NCBI GenBank assembly: GCA_013420905.1
Contig: JAAXNY010000005.1
Location: 1,240,001 to 1,304,000 of the forward strand
Origin: Collybia mongolica
Taxonomy: Eukaryota > Basidiomycota > Agaricomycetes > Agaricales > Clitocybaceae
Reading direction: 5' to 3'
Length of the DNA stretch: 64,000 nucleotides
Within the stretch, counting starts at the first letter, position 1; every line of letters begins with the position of its first letter. Shown here piece after piece: positions 36,101 to 46,561 of this stretch. The notes beneath the pieces are model-generated. The model was not told where the DNA came from. It did no database searches and worked only from the letters and a program-made list of their open reading frames with translations. The translations under genes and the position numbers were made by a program.

Positions 36101-37057
36101 ACTCACAAGGCAGCGTTGCTTCCGTGCTTATTCCACACTCTAAAATCAATAGGTCGTCATGATCACAGTCTCACATTATGAGTATTCCGTCATTAAGGGG
36201 TTTTATCCCATCTGGGACCAACGTTTCCTGTGAATGAATCACGTCATGGGCAGCTTTACCTCCGTCCTTGTGGGTGGAACCGGACATCGCAGAAGAGCAC
36301 CGTCGCAGAAGAGGCATTGAGTGTCGCGTGGAGGAACCGTTCAGCCACAAGAGAAACATGGAAGATGTACCCGGATATGAATTTATATATTTCCAAGAGG
36401 AAACTTAGACGGTGGGCATGCACGACGAAGTCGTGCCGGTGTGCACCGTGAACCATAAGTCAATCGGAGAAGAGAACAGCGGTCAATTGATTGCGTTGGG
36501 ATAGATCTATGGAAGGAAGTGAGCATACATTTGAGACACGTCAGAGAAACCTAATTGTCACCCTCATTAATGTATTATTGGTAACTTGGGATAAAAATAC
36601 TCACCCGTCAGCGTCAGGAGTGATGTTCTTCTTTTAATTCTGAGCATTGAATGATTTTGTGTAGGAGTTCTTCGATAAAGTCCCGAGTGAAATAGAGTAG
36701 GTATGCATGTACTTAGGCTTGTTTTACCGCTCATCGAGCCAACCAGAGTGTTCCCTTTCAGTAATGTTGTCTCTGAGTGCACGTGCATTTTGCCAACTGC
36801 TGATCGTAGATAGATGATAATGTGGTGGGTAGAGTAACTCAAAACGAGGAACGTTGAATTAGCATTAAAAGGCGGACAGTTGCGATTCGCAAAGACATTT
36901 GAAGGAGTGACGATATTGTGCGTGACTTGGCCTCCTCACGTATCACGTGCATATACACTATTTTTTCGACCCCGTCACGGCTGTAGCTCGTCCTGTACTA
37001 GCCATTTCTGCTGCTTGTGGGCTGAAATCTTCTGTTTGTTGACCAGCGTTCGCTGGC
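33181..37057. other. 3.9-kb stretch without a confident gene
   Basis: No recognisable protein family. On the minus strand, pieces at about 33467-34300 read in places like protein (RRFLNVTVRGERGSFWANSS, SMSRRHGSVPVAIREAV, LEYPLIGLTAEDDNGYPYDP), but the frame changes several times, stops intervene and the long piece starts at TTG, not ATG. A similar broken series occupies about 35400-36460 (VPDGIKPLNDGIL and DPRVIENLLRPKYISLHPCE). Both look like decayed or rapidly evolving genes. 34300-35400 and 36460-36870 show nothing; the last 180 bp should hold the carrier promoter. Confidence 0.4.
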
Positions 37058-38352
37058 ATGGTGCAACAACCTGCTAGCTTCTTCGCTACCACTGCCTTGG
37101 TGAGCTGTTACTGCCGGGGACTCTCAAGAATGGACACTGACGTAGTTTCTAACTGGTGCAGGACCATGCAGCTGCTGGACTTGGTGCAGGCGTTGTTACC
37201 ACCCTTTGTATGAACCCGCTAGATCTTCTCAAGATCAAATTTCAAGTAACGACCAGTAATCCTACTGGGGGACTCGGGAAGCATATCTGGTTGTCATTGA
37301 AAGACATACACCACCACCAGGGATGGAAGGGACTCTACCGCGGTTTAGGACCTAATATTGCGGGGAACGCGTCGAGTTGGGGCTTATATTTCCTATTGTA
37401 TGACATTTCCTTTTTCCCAGGGCGCCATATCTTTCTTGACCAACGCACCCAGTTATAATATGCTAAAGAAGCGAGCGTCTGGGGGTGACCTTAATCAATC
37501 GCTCTCTGCGGGGTCATATTTACTTTGTTCTGCTCAAGCGAGTTCGCAATCCCTTTCCCGGTGGATACGTTATGTCTCTCTTTGCTAATTGTTATGCTCT
37601 AGGCGCTGTGACCGCTATCATGACAAACCCCTTCTGGTTGGTTAGGGTGAGGATGTTCACATCACGAGCCGACTCTCCAAAAGCTTATCGAAATCTATGG
37701 GGTGCGTTTTTTCTACCCTATTATTTGTTGATATTTTTATAATATCTTGTGTATTAGATGGTTTGTCTACGATAGTTCGCACCGAGGGCGCATTGGGCCT
37801 GTTTCGAGGAACGTCATTGGCGCTTGTTGGGGTTAGCAATGGGGCAATCCAATTTGTTGGTTATGAAAAGATGAAGAAATGGGGTTTCGACCGGAAAAAG
37901 AAGCAATATCAGAAGGCTGGTTTAGAGTGGAACGCAGATGCAGATAAATTAGTTCGTCTATCAGTTTCTTGCGTAAAAGCATATCTGAACGCATGTCGTA
38001 GTCTAATATGGCATACACTTTCATGTCCATCACAAGTAAACTCGGAGCCCTGGCATTAACATACCCTTATCAAGTCGTTAGATCTCGGATACAGGTGCGT
38101 CATCATCCTCTCCAACTTACTTTATGATCTCATTCTTCGCCCCAGAACAACGCGGCTGCGGAGCTATTTCCCACTATTCCCGCGACTATTAGGCGGACGT
38201 GGATGCAGGAAGGCATTAGAGGCTTTTATCGTGGTCTGGGAACCAACCTAGTGCGTGTACTGCCTGGGACGTGTGTGACTTTTGTCGTGTATGAGAATCT
38301 GGCATGGTTGCTGCGTTCTACTGCCGCGAAGCGACGTCAGAGATTGGAGTAG
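37058..38352 (+). CDS. FLX1: Mitochondrial FAD/folate-type carrier, FLX1-like
   Basis: Six-helix mitochondrial solute carrier with three repeats. The ATG at 37058 (MVQQPASFFATTAL) is followed by an intron and DHAAAGLGAGVVTTLCMNPLDLLKIKFQV (first carrier motif PLDLLK), given here in two overlapping parts: DHAAAGLGAGVVTTLC and MNPLDLLKIKFQV. The second motif is AVTAIMTNPFWLVRVRM, where the usual acidic residue is replaced by Trp as in FAD/folate carriers; the third is LGALALTYPYQVVRSRIQ. Each is followed by its G-x-LYRG-like stretch: GWKGLYRGLGPNIAGNASS, GALGLFRGTSLALVGVSNGA, GIRGFYRGLGTNLVRVLPGT. The end is RRQRLE. About six introns. Transport of FAD or folate into mitochondria is inferred from the aberrant second motif and repeat sequences; a pyrimidine-type carrier is the main alternative. 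Confidence 0.85.
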
Positions 38353-39012
38353 TTGAGGATTTAGGACAAATGAGACTTTTCACATAGTATACATCACCAA
38401 TCTCTAATTTCATTTCTAGCACAGAAACATGTACAACATTCCTCCTACTTAGAATGATCCACACCACCCTTGCTCATGACATCTGCGTCGTGACTTCGGC
38501 GCAGCGATACATCAATCTAGATAAGAAAAGACTGAGATCAGCTGAGATGAAACATGGAGTGGGAGTAATGTGGACGTGGAAAGGTCAGAATAACTTTGAC
38601 TTCGAAGCCTTCATCGCGAAGTAGTGCCCGCTCCAACACCCGTCTGCACACCGCGTCAGAACGAGTTGGTACACTGGGCGGTGGAGAGACTAGACGGATA
38701 CGTCCCCACGCTGAGTGGCGTTTTGCATTTTTGTATCTATCATAACAGTATTGCAGATTTGGAAAGAAAAGGAGCTCACATTTGCTGATTTTATCCATGT
38801 CGATGTGATGGTAAAATGGAAGTTTTATGCTAGGAGTTATTTGTATGGCTTTGGCAGTGGCCCTCACCCTAAATAACGTCAACACTTGAGTTCCGATTTG
38901 TGCGGAGACCCGCTTCACCAAACTTTGCCCCGTCGAGACTGGGTAGTGGTGAGTTCAATATTATATTTTTTTTATCCCTCGAACCAGTGATATATTTCCT
39001 ATTAGTTGCTCT
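38353..39012. other. Carrier 3' region and IF-3 promoter
   Basis: 0.66 kb. A minus-strand open frame (about 38538-38921) lacks an ATG and a family match and is not called. The last part should contain the IF-3 promoter. Confidence 0.4.
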
Positions 39013-39762
39013 ATGAGTGCCTTCTTGGCCTTTAGGACTGCGGCTTTCTCGTTACTCAGGCCACGAGGCCCAAACATCCCATGTCTGCACCAACTCCCGA
39101 TTCGTACTGCCCATAACACCTCAATGCGGCCACGAGACAATGATATACCTTTTAAAACTGTACAACTCGTTGATGCTGTGTCCGGAAAACTGTCAGAGCC
39201 CATGGCCTTGGCAACCATTCTCGAGTCTCTCCCAGACAAAAAGCTCGAGTATGTGGAACTTGTTAGCCAAGATCCTGCGCCCATAGTCAAAATCATCAAC
39301 AAAAAGGAGGCGTTCGAGAAGCGGAAATTGGCGAAGAAAAAAGCAAGTGCTGTTGCTAAGAAGAACGTCCAGAAGGAAGTCCAGTTGACGTGGGGTGCTG
39401 CTGAGGGGGACTTTGCACATAAAGTCGGCCGAGTCAGAGAAGAGCTGGAGAAGGGGCATAGGATTGATCTAGTATTTTCCCACAAGAAAGGGCAAGACCT
39501 ACCCACCCCAGAGGAGATGCAACAGCAAGTGCAGACTACGGTGGAAATGCTAAACGACGTCGGGAAGGAGTGGAAACCACCAGAGTACAGGGGGAAGATT
39601 GTTGCTGTTTTCCTCCAAGGAACCGCTGTGTCCGAACCCATCATCACAGCTGAGGATTTGCTGCCCAGGAAGGAGAAGCTCAGGATGAAGAAGGATGCAA
39701 GGAAGGGGAAAAAACCGGAACATAAAATACACCCAGCAGTCGAAAACTTATACCAAAGCTGA
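39013..39762 (+). CDS. Mitochondrial translation initiation factor IF-3
   Basis: Single-exon gene of 249 residues. IF-3 binds the small mitoribosomal subunit and controls start-codon fidelity and subunit joining. An N-terminal presequence (MSAFLAFRTAAFSLLRPRGP) precedes NDIPFKTVQLVDAVSGKLSE, matching the IF-3 N-domain (usual form NEEIR...VRLID). PMALATILESLPDKKLEYVE and VSQDPAPIVKIINKKEAFE correspond to the conserved N-domain end (usual form DLVEVAPNAxPPVCKIMDY). The C-domain contains VQLTWGAAEGDFAHKVGRVR, where bacterial IF-3 has the KE..R..I..HD...K stretch, and ends with basic KKDARKGKKPEHKIHP. It is tail-to-tail with the PPR-type gene, with only 26 bp between stop codons. Confidence 0.85.
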   Translation: MSAFLAFRTAAFSLLRPRGPNIPCLHQLPIRTAHNTSMRPRDNDIPFKTVQLVDAVSGKLSEPMALATILESLPDKKLEYVELVSQDPAPIVKIINKKEAFEKRKLAKKKASAVAKKNVQKEVQLTWGAAEGDFAHKVGRVREELEKGHRIDLVFSHKKGQDLPTPEEMQQQVQTTVEMLNDVGKEWKPPEYRGKIVAVFLQGTAVSEPIITAEDLLPRKEKLRMKKDARKGKKPEHKIHPAVENLYQS

Positions 39763-39788
39763 TGATCTCCCCAAGTACATGATAATAA

Positions 39789-42524
39789 TTATTTAGGATC
39801 CAATGATACATTGCAGGTGCTACGCTGGTGTCTTTCTCTAGTGCCGACAATCCTTCGCCTGGCGGCATACTTCCATCTGCCACGATGATACAAACCCCTG
39901 TCCTTCATTGTTAGGAGGGAAAAGGGAGTGAGGCGCCTGGTGTAAGTTGGATAAACCAGCGGCCGCCGTTCAAGACGTTGAGGCGGGTCCCTGTGAAAAG
40001 TTCCTTCAAAGTATCGTCCAACGAAAACATGTCGAAGAGAAGGGGGCACGGCGAATCCGGCTCTCGCCATGTCCTTTGAGATCTCGCGTAGCTTGGGATG
40101 CCAGTACCTCGCTACATCACCCGATTGTGCAAATCGCATCTGTGTCTGTCGGAAATTGTGCCGATAATGTGCCATATTACGCATCGCATATCGCGGCCGT
40201 GTGGGGTCTGCGAATAGTTCTAAAGCTGCGTTAAAGAACCGAGCATCAGGCAGGGGAACCTGGAAGTTTCGAGAGATTACATCTTTCATCAGGATAGAGT
40301 CCTGAATCTTGCGAAGTTCTGGCGCGCGGCGCCTCATCCGACGATATATCACCATTCCATGACTGCGTGCCTTTTCCTTGGCCCGCATTGGCGATAGCTT
40401 GGAATAAAGCGGATTGAGTGTGGGTCTCTTCATCTCCTGCACATAACATTGAATCATCATGGTGTATGCGTGGACAGGCAAACACCATGGCTGCGCAAAT
40501 GCACGACCTTGGCTTTTCTGCTCTGCCTGCAGAGCCAAGCGCCAGACGCACTTCGCTAGACCTATTTTGCCCGCTTTACACAATGCATTGAGCATCGCAC
40601 ACAGAACGTGGGGGCCATACCATACAGCGCGCCTCAGGCATAATTCCCGGACACGCTTACGGGTCGAGTGAAGCTCGTCAGGGCTCAGCGAAATCTGAAC
40701 TACATGGGGAACGGGCCGAAGCTCAGGGAAAACGTCGAACACTAGGTCAGCAACCAAGTGGGGTTTGCCTGTCGAAGTCAGGTAGGCGATGTAGGTGCTG
40801 AGGCTGTGAGCGTCGAGGTGAATGAGAAATCGAAATGGTTTGGTGGACACAGTACTGTGCATGGCATGAAGAGCGATAGAAAGTTCTGGAGACTCGGAGG
40901 AGACTGCAGCATGCTTCGAGTGGCTGAAGGCCTTGGGAGCTGACGGGGTCTGACGTTTGCGGAAGTGGACGTGCAGGGCCGTCAGCGCCTCCTGCGCTAC
41001 ATCGTTCCGGCGCAGGAGGGTTGCAGACCTCAAGAGGATATTATATGTTGTGACGTCAGGTCGTAAGGGGGGGTTCCGTTGGTGCAACATATGGTGCAAG
41101 ATGTGATCTGCACTTTTAGGTGAGCGGCAATGGTGTAAAGAATAATGTAAGAGGGTGTTGTAAGCATGGAGGTCTAGAGCCGGTTGGACCTCTCTGCGAT
41201 ACTGGGGGAGGAGGAATTGCCTTGTGCCACCAGATGGAATCCTGGGAGAAGGAATATTTTCTGGAAGTGACTTTAAAAGACGTTGCAGAACGCTGTGGAG
41301 ATAAGGATAGGCTTTGACCCGTTTGGGATAACCTCGCCTATCAACTATCCATACTTCCTCGTCTGTTCGCGGACATTTGTAGAGAGTTCGAAGGAGAGGT
41401 CCAATTGCAGCAAAAGGAACCTGGCGCCGGTCAAGTAGAACTGCCAGGTTCGCCAGGGCTTGCAAGTTGGATTTATGTGAAAGTTGGAATTCCTCCGTAT
41501 CTCCATCTTTGGCCAAATTCTCCTCAATGTTATATAGCATTCGGCGGAGTATTCGACGGCTCGGGAACAGGTTTTCGACCACTAAATGGTCATAACGACT
41601 GCGTGCCTCAGGTACATCACGGGCCGCGGAGATTTCGACGTCAGGAGCCCCCCCAGCCTTAAAATGGGTAGCTAGGGTTTTTCTCAGTTGGTATTCATTG
41701 AGAACAAAGCCGAAAATTAGAGATGCGAGAATGATCTCTCCATTGATAAGGCAAATTGCAATTAAGGTCGCAAACATGCCGTTTGTCCGTCGTTGATGAG
41801 TTTTGCCTGCGAGCGATAGAAGCTGCAATGCAAGTCGAGTGCTTTGATTTTGAGCCATGGGTAGCATGTTATCGATAGAACGATTGGGTACGAAGCTGAA
41901 AGCTCGGGTATGATTGTTGAGGGAACGACGTGCGGGCGAAGAGGGAGGCGTCAGGCCGTGAATAACAGCATTCAAAGTCATACTCCGCAACCTGGTTCCT
42001 GACTCCATCATCCTTGATGCTAGGCGGGCCGCATCACCTTCGCGACCGACGCGAAGAAGACCGTGCAAGAGGGTATGTGAAGCAAGACGTGAGGATACTG
42101 GTCGGCCGAACTTGATCGCAATACTTTCAAAGTCTTTCGCTGCTTGGCTTAGTTGGTTCGATACACTCTGTTCCAGAGAAGAATATCGAAGGGAGTTTAC
42201 AATGAAATAGGCGTCTTCCACACCACCGATTGGATTTTGAATGGCCATGCGGACAGCATGACAGGCTGCTCTGGATAGCTGAGCCTGTGACACCGGCGAG
42301 TCGGACGTGGCAAGTGCCAATGTGGCGGGTTCCACTGCGACGGACCGCGCGGGTGCGTATGCCACATTGGAGAATGCCGATAGGTGCTGCCTCCGACTCC
42401 GTTCAAATCGTTGGAGCTGGCCGAAGGAATGGTGAAGTGTTGTTCCTGATGCCCCTTTACTGGACCATGGTTGACTGAAAATCCGAAAACTCGTTCTGGC
42501 TGTGGTGAACCAGTTACATCGCAT
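39789..42524 (-). CDS. Mitochondrial PPR-like protein
   Basis: Intronless 911-residue protein. The N-terminal 30 residues (MRCNWFTTARTSFRIFSQPW) are basic and lack acidic residues, fitting a mitochondrial presequence. The body is alpha-helical with PPR-like 35-residue units: HTLLHGLLRVGREGDAARLA, RSMTLNAVIHGLTPP, HAYNTLLHYSLHHCRSPKSA, DVTTYNILLRSATLLRRNDV, HVLCAMLNALCKAGKIGLAK and VHAYTMMIQCYVQEMKR. The C-terminal 120 residues are very basic (RRLTPFSLLTMKDRGLYHRG and RRRIVGTRERHQRST). Such fungal proteins act in mitochondrial RNA processing or translation; the RNA target is unknown. Start at 42524 is the first in-frame ATG. It is divergent from CBP80. A very long single exon is odd here because most neighbours have ten or more introns. 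Confidence 0.75.
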   Translation of the reverse strand: MRCNWFTTARTSFRIFSQPWSSKGASGTTLHHSFGQLQRFERSRRQHLSAFSNVAYAPARSVAVEPATLALATSDSPVSQAQLSRAACHAVRMAIQNPIGGVEDAYFIVNSLRYSSLEQSVSNQLSQAAKDFESIAIKFGRPVSSRLASHTLLHGLLRVGREGDAARLASRMMESGTRLRSMTLNAVIHGLTPPSSPARRSLNNHTRAFSFVPNRSIDNMLPMAQNQSTRLALQLLSLAGKTHQRRTNGMFATLIAICLINGEIILASLIFGFVLNEYQLRKTLATHFKAGGAPDVEISAARDVPEARSRYDHLVVENLFPSRRILRRMLYNIEENLAKDGDTEEFQLSHKSNLQALANLAVLLDRRQVPFAAIGPLLRTLYKCPRTDEEVWIVDRRGYPKRVKAYPYLHSVLQRLLKSLPENIPSPRIPSGGTRQFLLPQYRREVQPALDLHAYNTLLHYSLHHCRSPKSADHILHHMLHQRNPPLRPDVTTYNILLRSATLLRRNDVAQEALTALHVHFRKRQTPSAPKAFSHSKHAAVSSESPELSIALHAMHSTVSTKPFRFLIHLDAHSLSTYIAYLTSTGKPHLVADLVFDVFPELRPVPHVVQISLSPDELHSTRKRVRELCLRRAVWYGPHVLCAMLNALCKAGKIGLAKCVWRLALQAEQKSQGRAFAQPWCLPVHAYTMMIQCYVQEMKRPTLNPLYSKLSPMRAKEKARSHGMVIYRRMRRRAPELRKIQDSILMKDVISRNFQVPLPDARFFNAALELFADPTRPRYAMRNMAHYRHNFRQTQMRFAQSGDVARYWHPKLREISKDMARAGFAVPPSLRHVFVGRYFEGTFHRDPPQRLERRPLVYPTYTRRLTPFSLLTMKDRGLYHRGRWKYAARRRIVGTRERHQRSTCNVSLDPK

Positions 42525-42956
42525 GTGTCTCGCATACCTGGAGAAATGAAATGAAATTCAGAATGTTTGTCGTCCGGGTGTTCAGTACTCACCAAAGCCG
42601 CTGGTAAGTCCTGCGAGAGAGACTAAACCGCCAAAGCAAATTTTACGTTTCCTGGGGAATCACCACTGGAAGAACGACGACAAGAGCAAAGCCTAAGTTT
42701 TCAGAGAAAAAATGTCAGAAAATGACCCGGCCAAAGTCTAGCCAGTTCCAGCCTTAATCTTCCTATTTTTATATAATGTTATTTTCAATTCACTCTTTTG
42801 GTTGGCAAGCTTAATCACACGTGACATTTTAACCTTCAAAGAAAATTAATCTACTTTTATTGGATCTGTTCAACTATATTGAACGGTGAACATTGAACAT
42901 TGAACAGCCTTGACGACGGGCATATACACTTGGATTTTTGTACTTATCGCAAAAAA
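42525..42956. promoter_or_regulatory. Shared divergent promoter region, PPR-like gene / CBP80
   Basis: 432 bp between two divergent ATG codons. AT-rich near 42760-42860. A CACGTG E-box-like sequence (tcacacgtgaca) lies at about 42818. Around 42889-42908 there are three short GAAC/TTGAAC-type repeats (gaacggtgaacattgaacattgaac). A regulatory role is inferred only from position. Confidence 0.4.
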
Positions 42957-45900
42957 ATGAGCTACGAACGACGCGGTGGTTACCGGCGACGACACAGAGG
43001 TGAGGCGAAAAATGCGTGTCGAAAGTTGTGCTAGAACAGCTTTCGCAGACGATTATGATGACCGCCGTCGTGAGGTCCATGAAACCCCGGAGCAGAAGCT
43101 CAAGAGTGCCATATTAAAACTGGGAGAAGTGGTGAGCGCGCTCGCTAATTGTTTTATTCCTATCTCTGAGACTTTCCTTCGCTAGGACGTGATTGAGGAA
43201 CTTCCTCGCCTCGAGAAACAAATACGAGACCATGCACCAATCAACGTCCCTAATGTCTCGGAGGCGTTTCGTATCGGGTGAGAAGCACTGAGCGTCACTC
43301 CGGCGTGTATCTAATATGCATAAACCAGCGTCACCGAACAGCCCTACAAAATCCCTTACTATGCTGCGTTAATCCGTTTGCTGCATGAACGCCCTGAAGG
43401 CGCTATCGAAATAAATGGACCCACATTGGGGAGACAGATCCTTGAGGACTTCTGGAAAGGCTTTCAAACTTACCTTGACAAGCTGGCATGGAGAGAAACT
43501 CGATTATGTGTATGATATTCACCAAATTTTTTGAGTCCTCCCACACTTGAACTACCATTTAGATCCACTTTTTCGCCCATTTGGTCGTGGCGAAGCTGGT
43601 TTCTGCAGAGTCCATGTTCGCCCTTCTGCAATCCTTTACAGCCGTTTTGGACGAGTTTGGAGTCTCTCATGGGCGGGCCAAGAGAGCAGCATTGTGTGCT
43701 GGCGAAGGCCTTATGATCGTATTGGAATTTTTTCTTATCACGTCTATTCGAACATCTCACCGTGTCATAGGGTGGTCCCAGCTTGAAAGACGCTTCCGCT
43801 GTTAACGTCGTCGACATAATCAACGCAATCCAAGCGTTTAATGACACGATTTTAAGTTCACAATGGTTGGTCCAACCGACAATAAAAATATACTCGGATG
43901 TAGTTTCCATTGAGAACGGCGACGAGGTATGTAGCTCAACACTACACGAAGACATGTATTCAATATAACGCAAGCTTCTTGATTCACTCCTCAAAACTTT
44001 GAGGGCCCTCAATGACGAGGGCTTCGTAGGAACCTCAACTAGTATCCCTCAACCTTACACCTCCTATCTTGAGATGGACCCTGCCATGTCTCCTCCATTC
44101 GACCTCCCCTCAGTCCTCGTCCCGCCTGAAATCATCGAGCTTGATGGGTTGGCGGCAGACTCAGAAGAAGAGGCTCAGGTGAAGAAAGAAGAATGGCCTG
44201 AGTACTTCCTGCGGTTGTTTGACAATGATGTATGTTTTGCCGCTCTACATGATTCATTTAACCAATCCATCACAGATTTCTCCTAATCCAAACACGCCTG
44301 CAGGGTATGTTGTACGTTCAGCCCTCTTAGATATACTTGATATCTTCGAGGTGAATCGAAAAGAATGTGCGCGCCTCCTCCTTGAGTTTCCGAAATGGAC
44401 GCTTCCCGGTACCTTTAAACCCAAACCTGGAGCACCCAACGAGGCAGAACCCGTTGCTGGGAAAGATTGGCAGTTGGAGAGCACGGTTATTGAGGTATAT
44501 CTGGTTCCTATTTTCTATACTTTTTGGGTGCTTACCGTACCCCAGACCATTCTTGGAGCGTTTCTAATCTTGCCGGAATCGTCCCACAAGTCAATCTACT
44601 ACATTGGCCTCATCACCGAGTTATGTAAACTATCACCGTCAACCGTGGGCCCCGCTGTCGGGAAATCGATACGTAAGCTCTACGGCAGCTTATCAGAGGG
44701 CCTGGATGTTGAGGTGGCTCGTCGCTTTGCTGAGTGGTTCGCAGTGCACATGAGTAATTTCGGCTTTCAGTGGGTATGGAAAGAATGGTAAGCCCCACAC
44801 GTTAATTTTCATTGCCATGGATTTATTTATCCCGTATCAGGGTACCCGATCTTGCGTTGACCGTTCAACACCCTCGACGGGCTTTCATGCGTCGGGCTCT
44901 TGAATTCGAGATTCGATTGTCGTACCATGATCGCATTTTGAAAACATTACCGGAAGCTATGCAAGTTCCTGATGCATTCACAATCCCGGAACAGGCACCA
45001 GGTCCTGATTTTGAATATGACGATCCCTGTCAGCATGTTCTGTTCAAAGCTGATCTACCTTACTCACCTTTCACTAATAGCGCGGCCACACCATGATGCT
45101 GCACAATCCGTCCTTAATCTTTTCCGTGGACGCGCAAAAGCAGACGATGTCATCTCTCACCTTGACACCCTTAGAACTAACCTTGAAACGTCTGAAGAAG
45201 GCCATCTCAATGTTAATGCCATTATTCGCTCTATAACTATTCAGTCACTCCTCCACATCGGTTCAAGGTCCTTCTCCCACCTCCTGAATGCTATTGAACG
45301 CTATCTCCCGTTGTTACGTAACGTCGCAAGCGGTGGAGTCTCAAGTTCTGGTAGCAGCGGCAACGCCGAGGCCAAAGCAGGGATCCTCACAGCTGCCGCA
45401 GCCTTTTGGAAGCACAACCGGCAAATGGTAGGGATCGTATTTGACAAGCTGATGCAATACCAGATCGTAGACCCGACAGATGTTGTTGGATGGACCTTCT
45501 TGAACGGGTCGACTGTCGGGCAGCTAAGCGAACTCGCAGCTCCGTTGAGCCTGAGTGCGTTCGAGTGGGATCTAATGCGTGGCGCTCTAGATAAGGCAAA
45601 CGGCAGAGTAATGATTGCGAGAAGGAAGGTCACAGCACTGAGGAAGGAGGATGACGATACGAGAGCACGGGTAAAGGCTAGCGCAAATGATAATGCAATG
45701 GAAGTCGATGCGGATAAACCTGGTGAGGGCCTCTCAAACCAACCGTTCTTAGAATTTTCTAAATAGGTCGGTGTTGGTAGACGAGATGCCGGTCGTGGAT
45801 AACCCTGCCCTTACTACTGCACTTAAAGCATTTACAAGTCTGACTCGGGAACAGAAGGCTGCATTGTCACGTACTTTGGAAGGCTTCGTTGCAAGCCTTG

Positions 45901-46232
45901 CCCCGTCAGCGACCGACCCAAATCCTAATCCTCACTCTCGCACTGTTATCACAGAAATAGCATGGCAGAATCGTGCAAATTGGGGTAAGGACGAGTGGAA
46001 TGCATGGGAGACTTGGGGTTGGTATCGACAGTTCTGTAGGGCGGTAAGTATATCGCACCTATACCTAGTTGCGTTATTTTCTGAATAGCTGTTCCTGCAG
46101 TACTCTCCATACCTTCGAAATTACTCCACAACACTTTGGACAGTGTCCTTTGCCAAGTTCGAAGGGTCAACGGACCCTGCAGTCAACCTTCTCAAAAAAA
46201 CATGGAATGTAGCTACTGGTCAGGATGCTTAA
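42957..46232 (+). CDS. CBC1: Nuclear cap-binding protein subunit 1 (CBP80)
   Basis: Large MIF4G-repeat subunit of the nuclear cap-binding complex, which with CBP20 binds m7G caps of nascent mRNA and snRNA and promotes splicing and export. N-terminus MSYERRGGYRRRHRAFADDY after splicing. The first MIF4G region contains LKLGEVDVIEELPRLEKQIR, IPYYAALIRLLHERPEGA and RILEDFWKGFQTYLDK-like text (actual RQILEDFWKGFQTYLDKLAW). Next are LVSAESMFALLQSFTAVLDE, LLEFPKWTLPGTFKPKPGAP, TILGAFLILPESSHKSIYYI, ARRFAEWFAVHMSNFGFQW and VPDLALTVQHPRRAFMRRAL. C-terminal: AFWKHNRQMVGIVFDKLMQY, DPTDVVGWTFLNG and WNAWETWGWYRQFCRA, ending LLKKTWNVATGQDA. About 12 introns; around 860 residues, normal for the family. Confidence 0.93.
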
Positions 46233-46561
46233 CATCATTGTTGCTGAGTCTCTGTTTTCTCGTATCCTTGCCAACTATTTCAATCCTTATCGTAAAATAT
46301 TCTTTATGTAAGCTCCTTATTCTTCCAAGCTTACTTATAAAATTGCGAAGGGAGCGTAGACTGCTCTGACCATAAGGTTCTGAATAGAACCATCAGCAAA
46401 AAGAGAAATGCACCGTTACTCAGTCCTCACCTCTTCAAACTCATGCCCCTTCGTACTGCATGTGGTTTGTTCTGCTGTGGAACATCGGTTCGGTTGACCC
46501 TCACATCGTGAAGCGCGACTATAAGTCCGAGGAATGGGTGGGCATGAACGAAACACGCTTA

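Noticed and set aside
38538..38921. Open frame of about 127 codons on the minus strand between the FLX1-like carrier and IF-3
   Set aside because: No ATG start (opens with TTG), no family, and it would overlap the IF-3 promoter. A short possible intron in it leads to stops.
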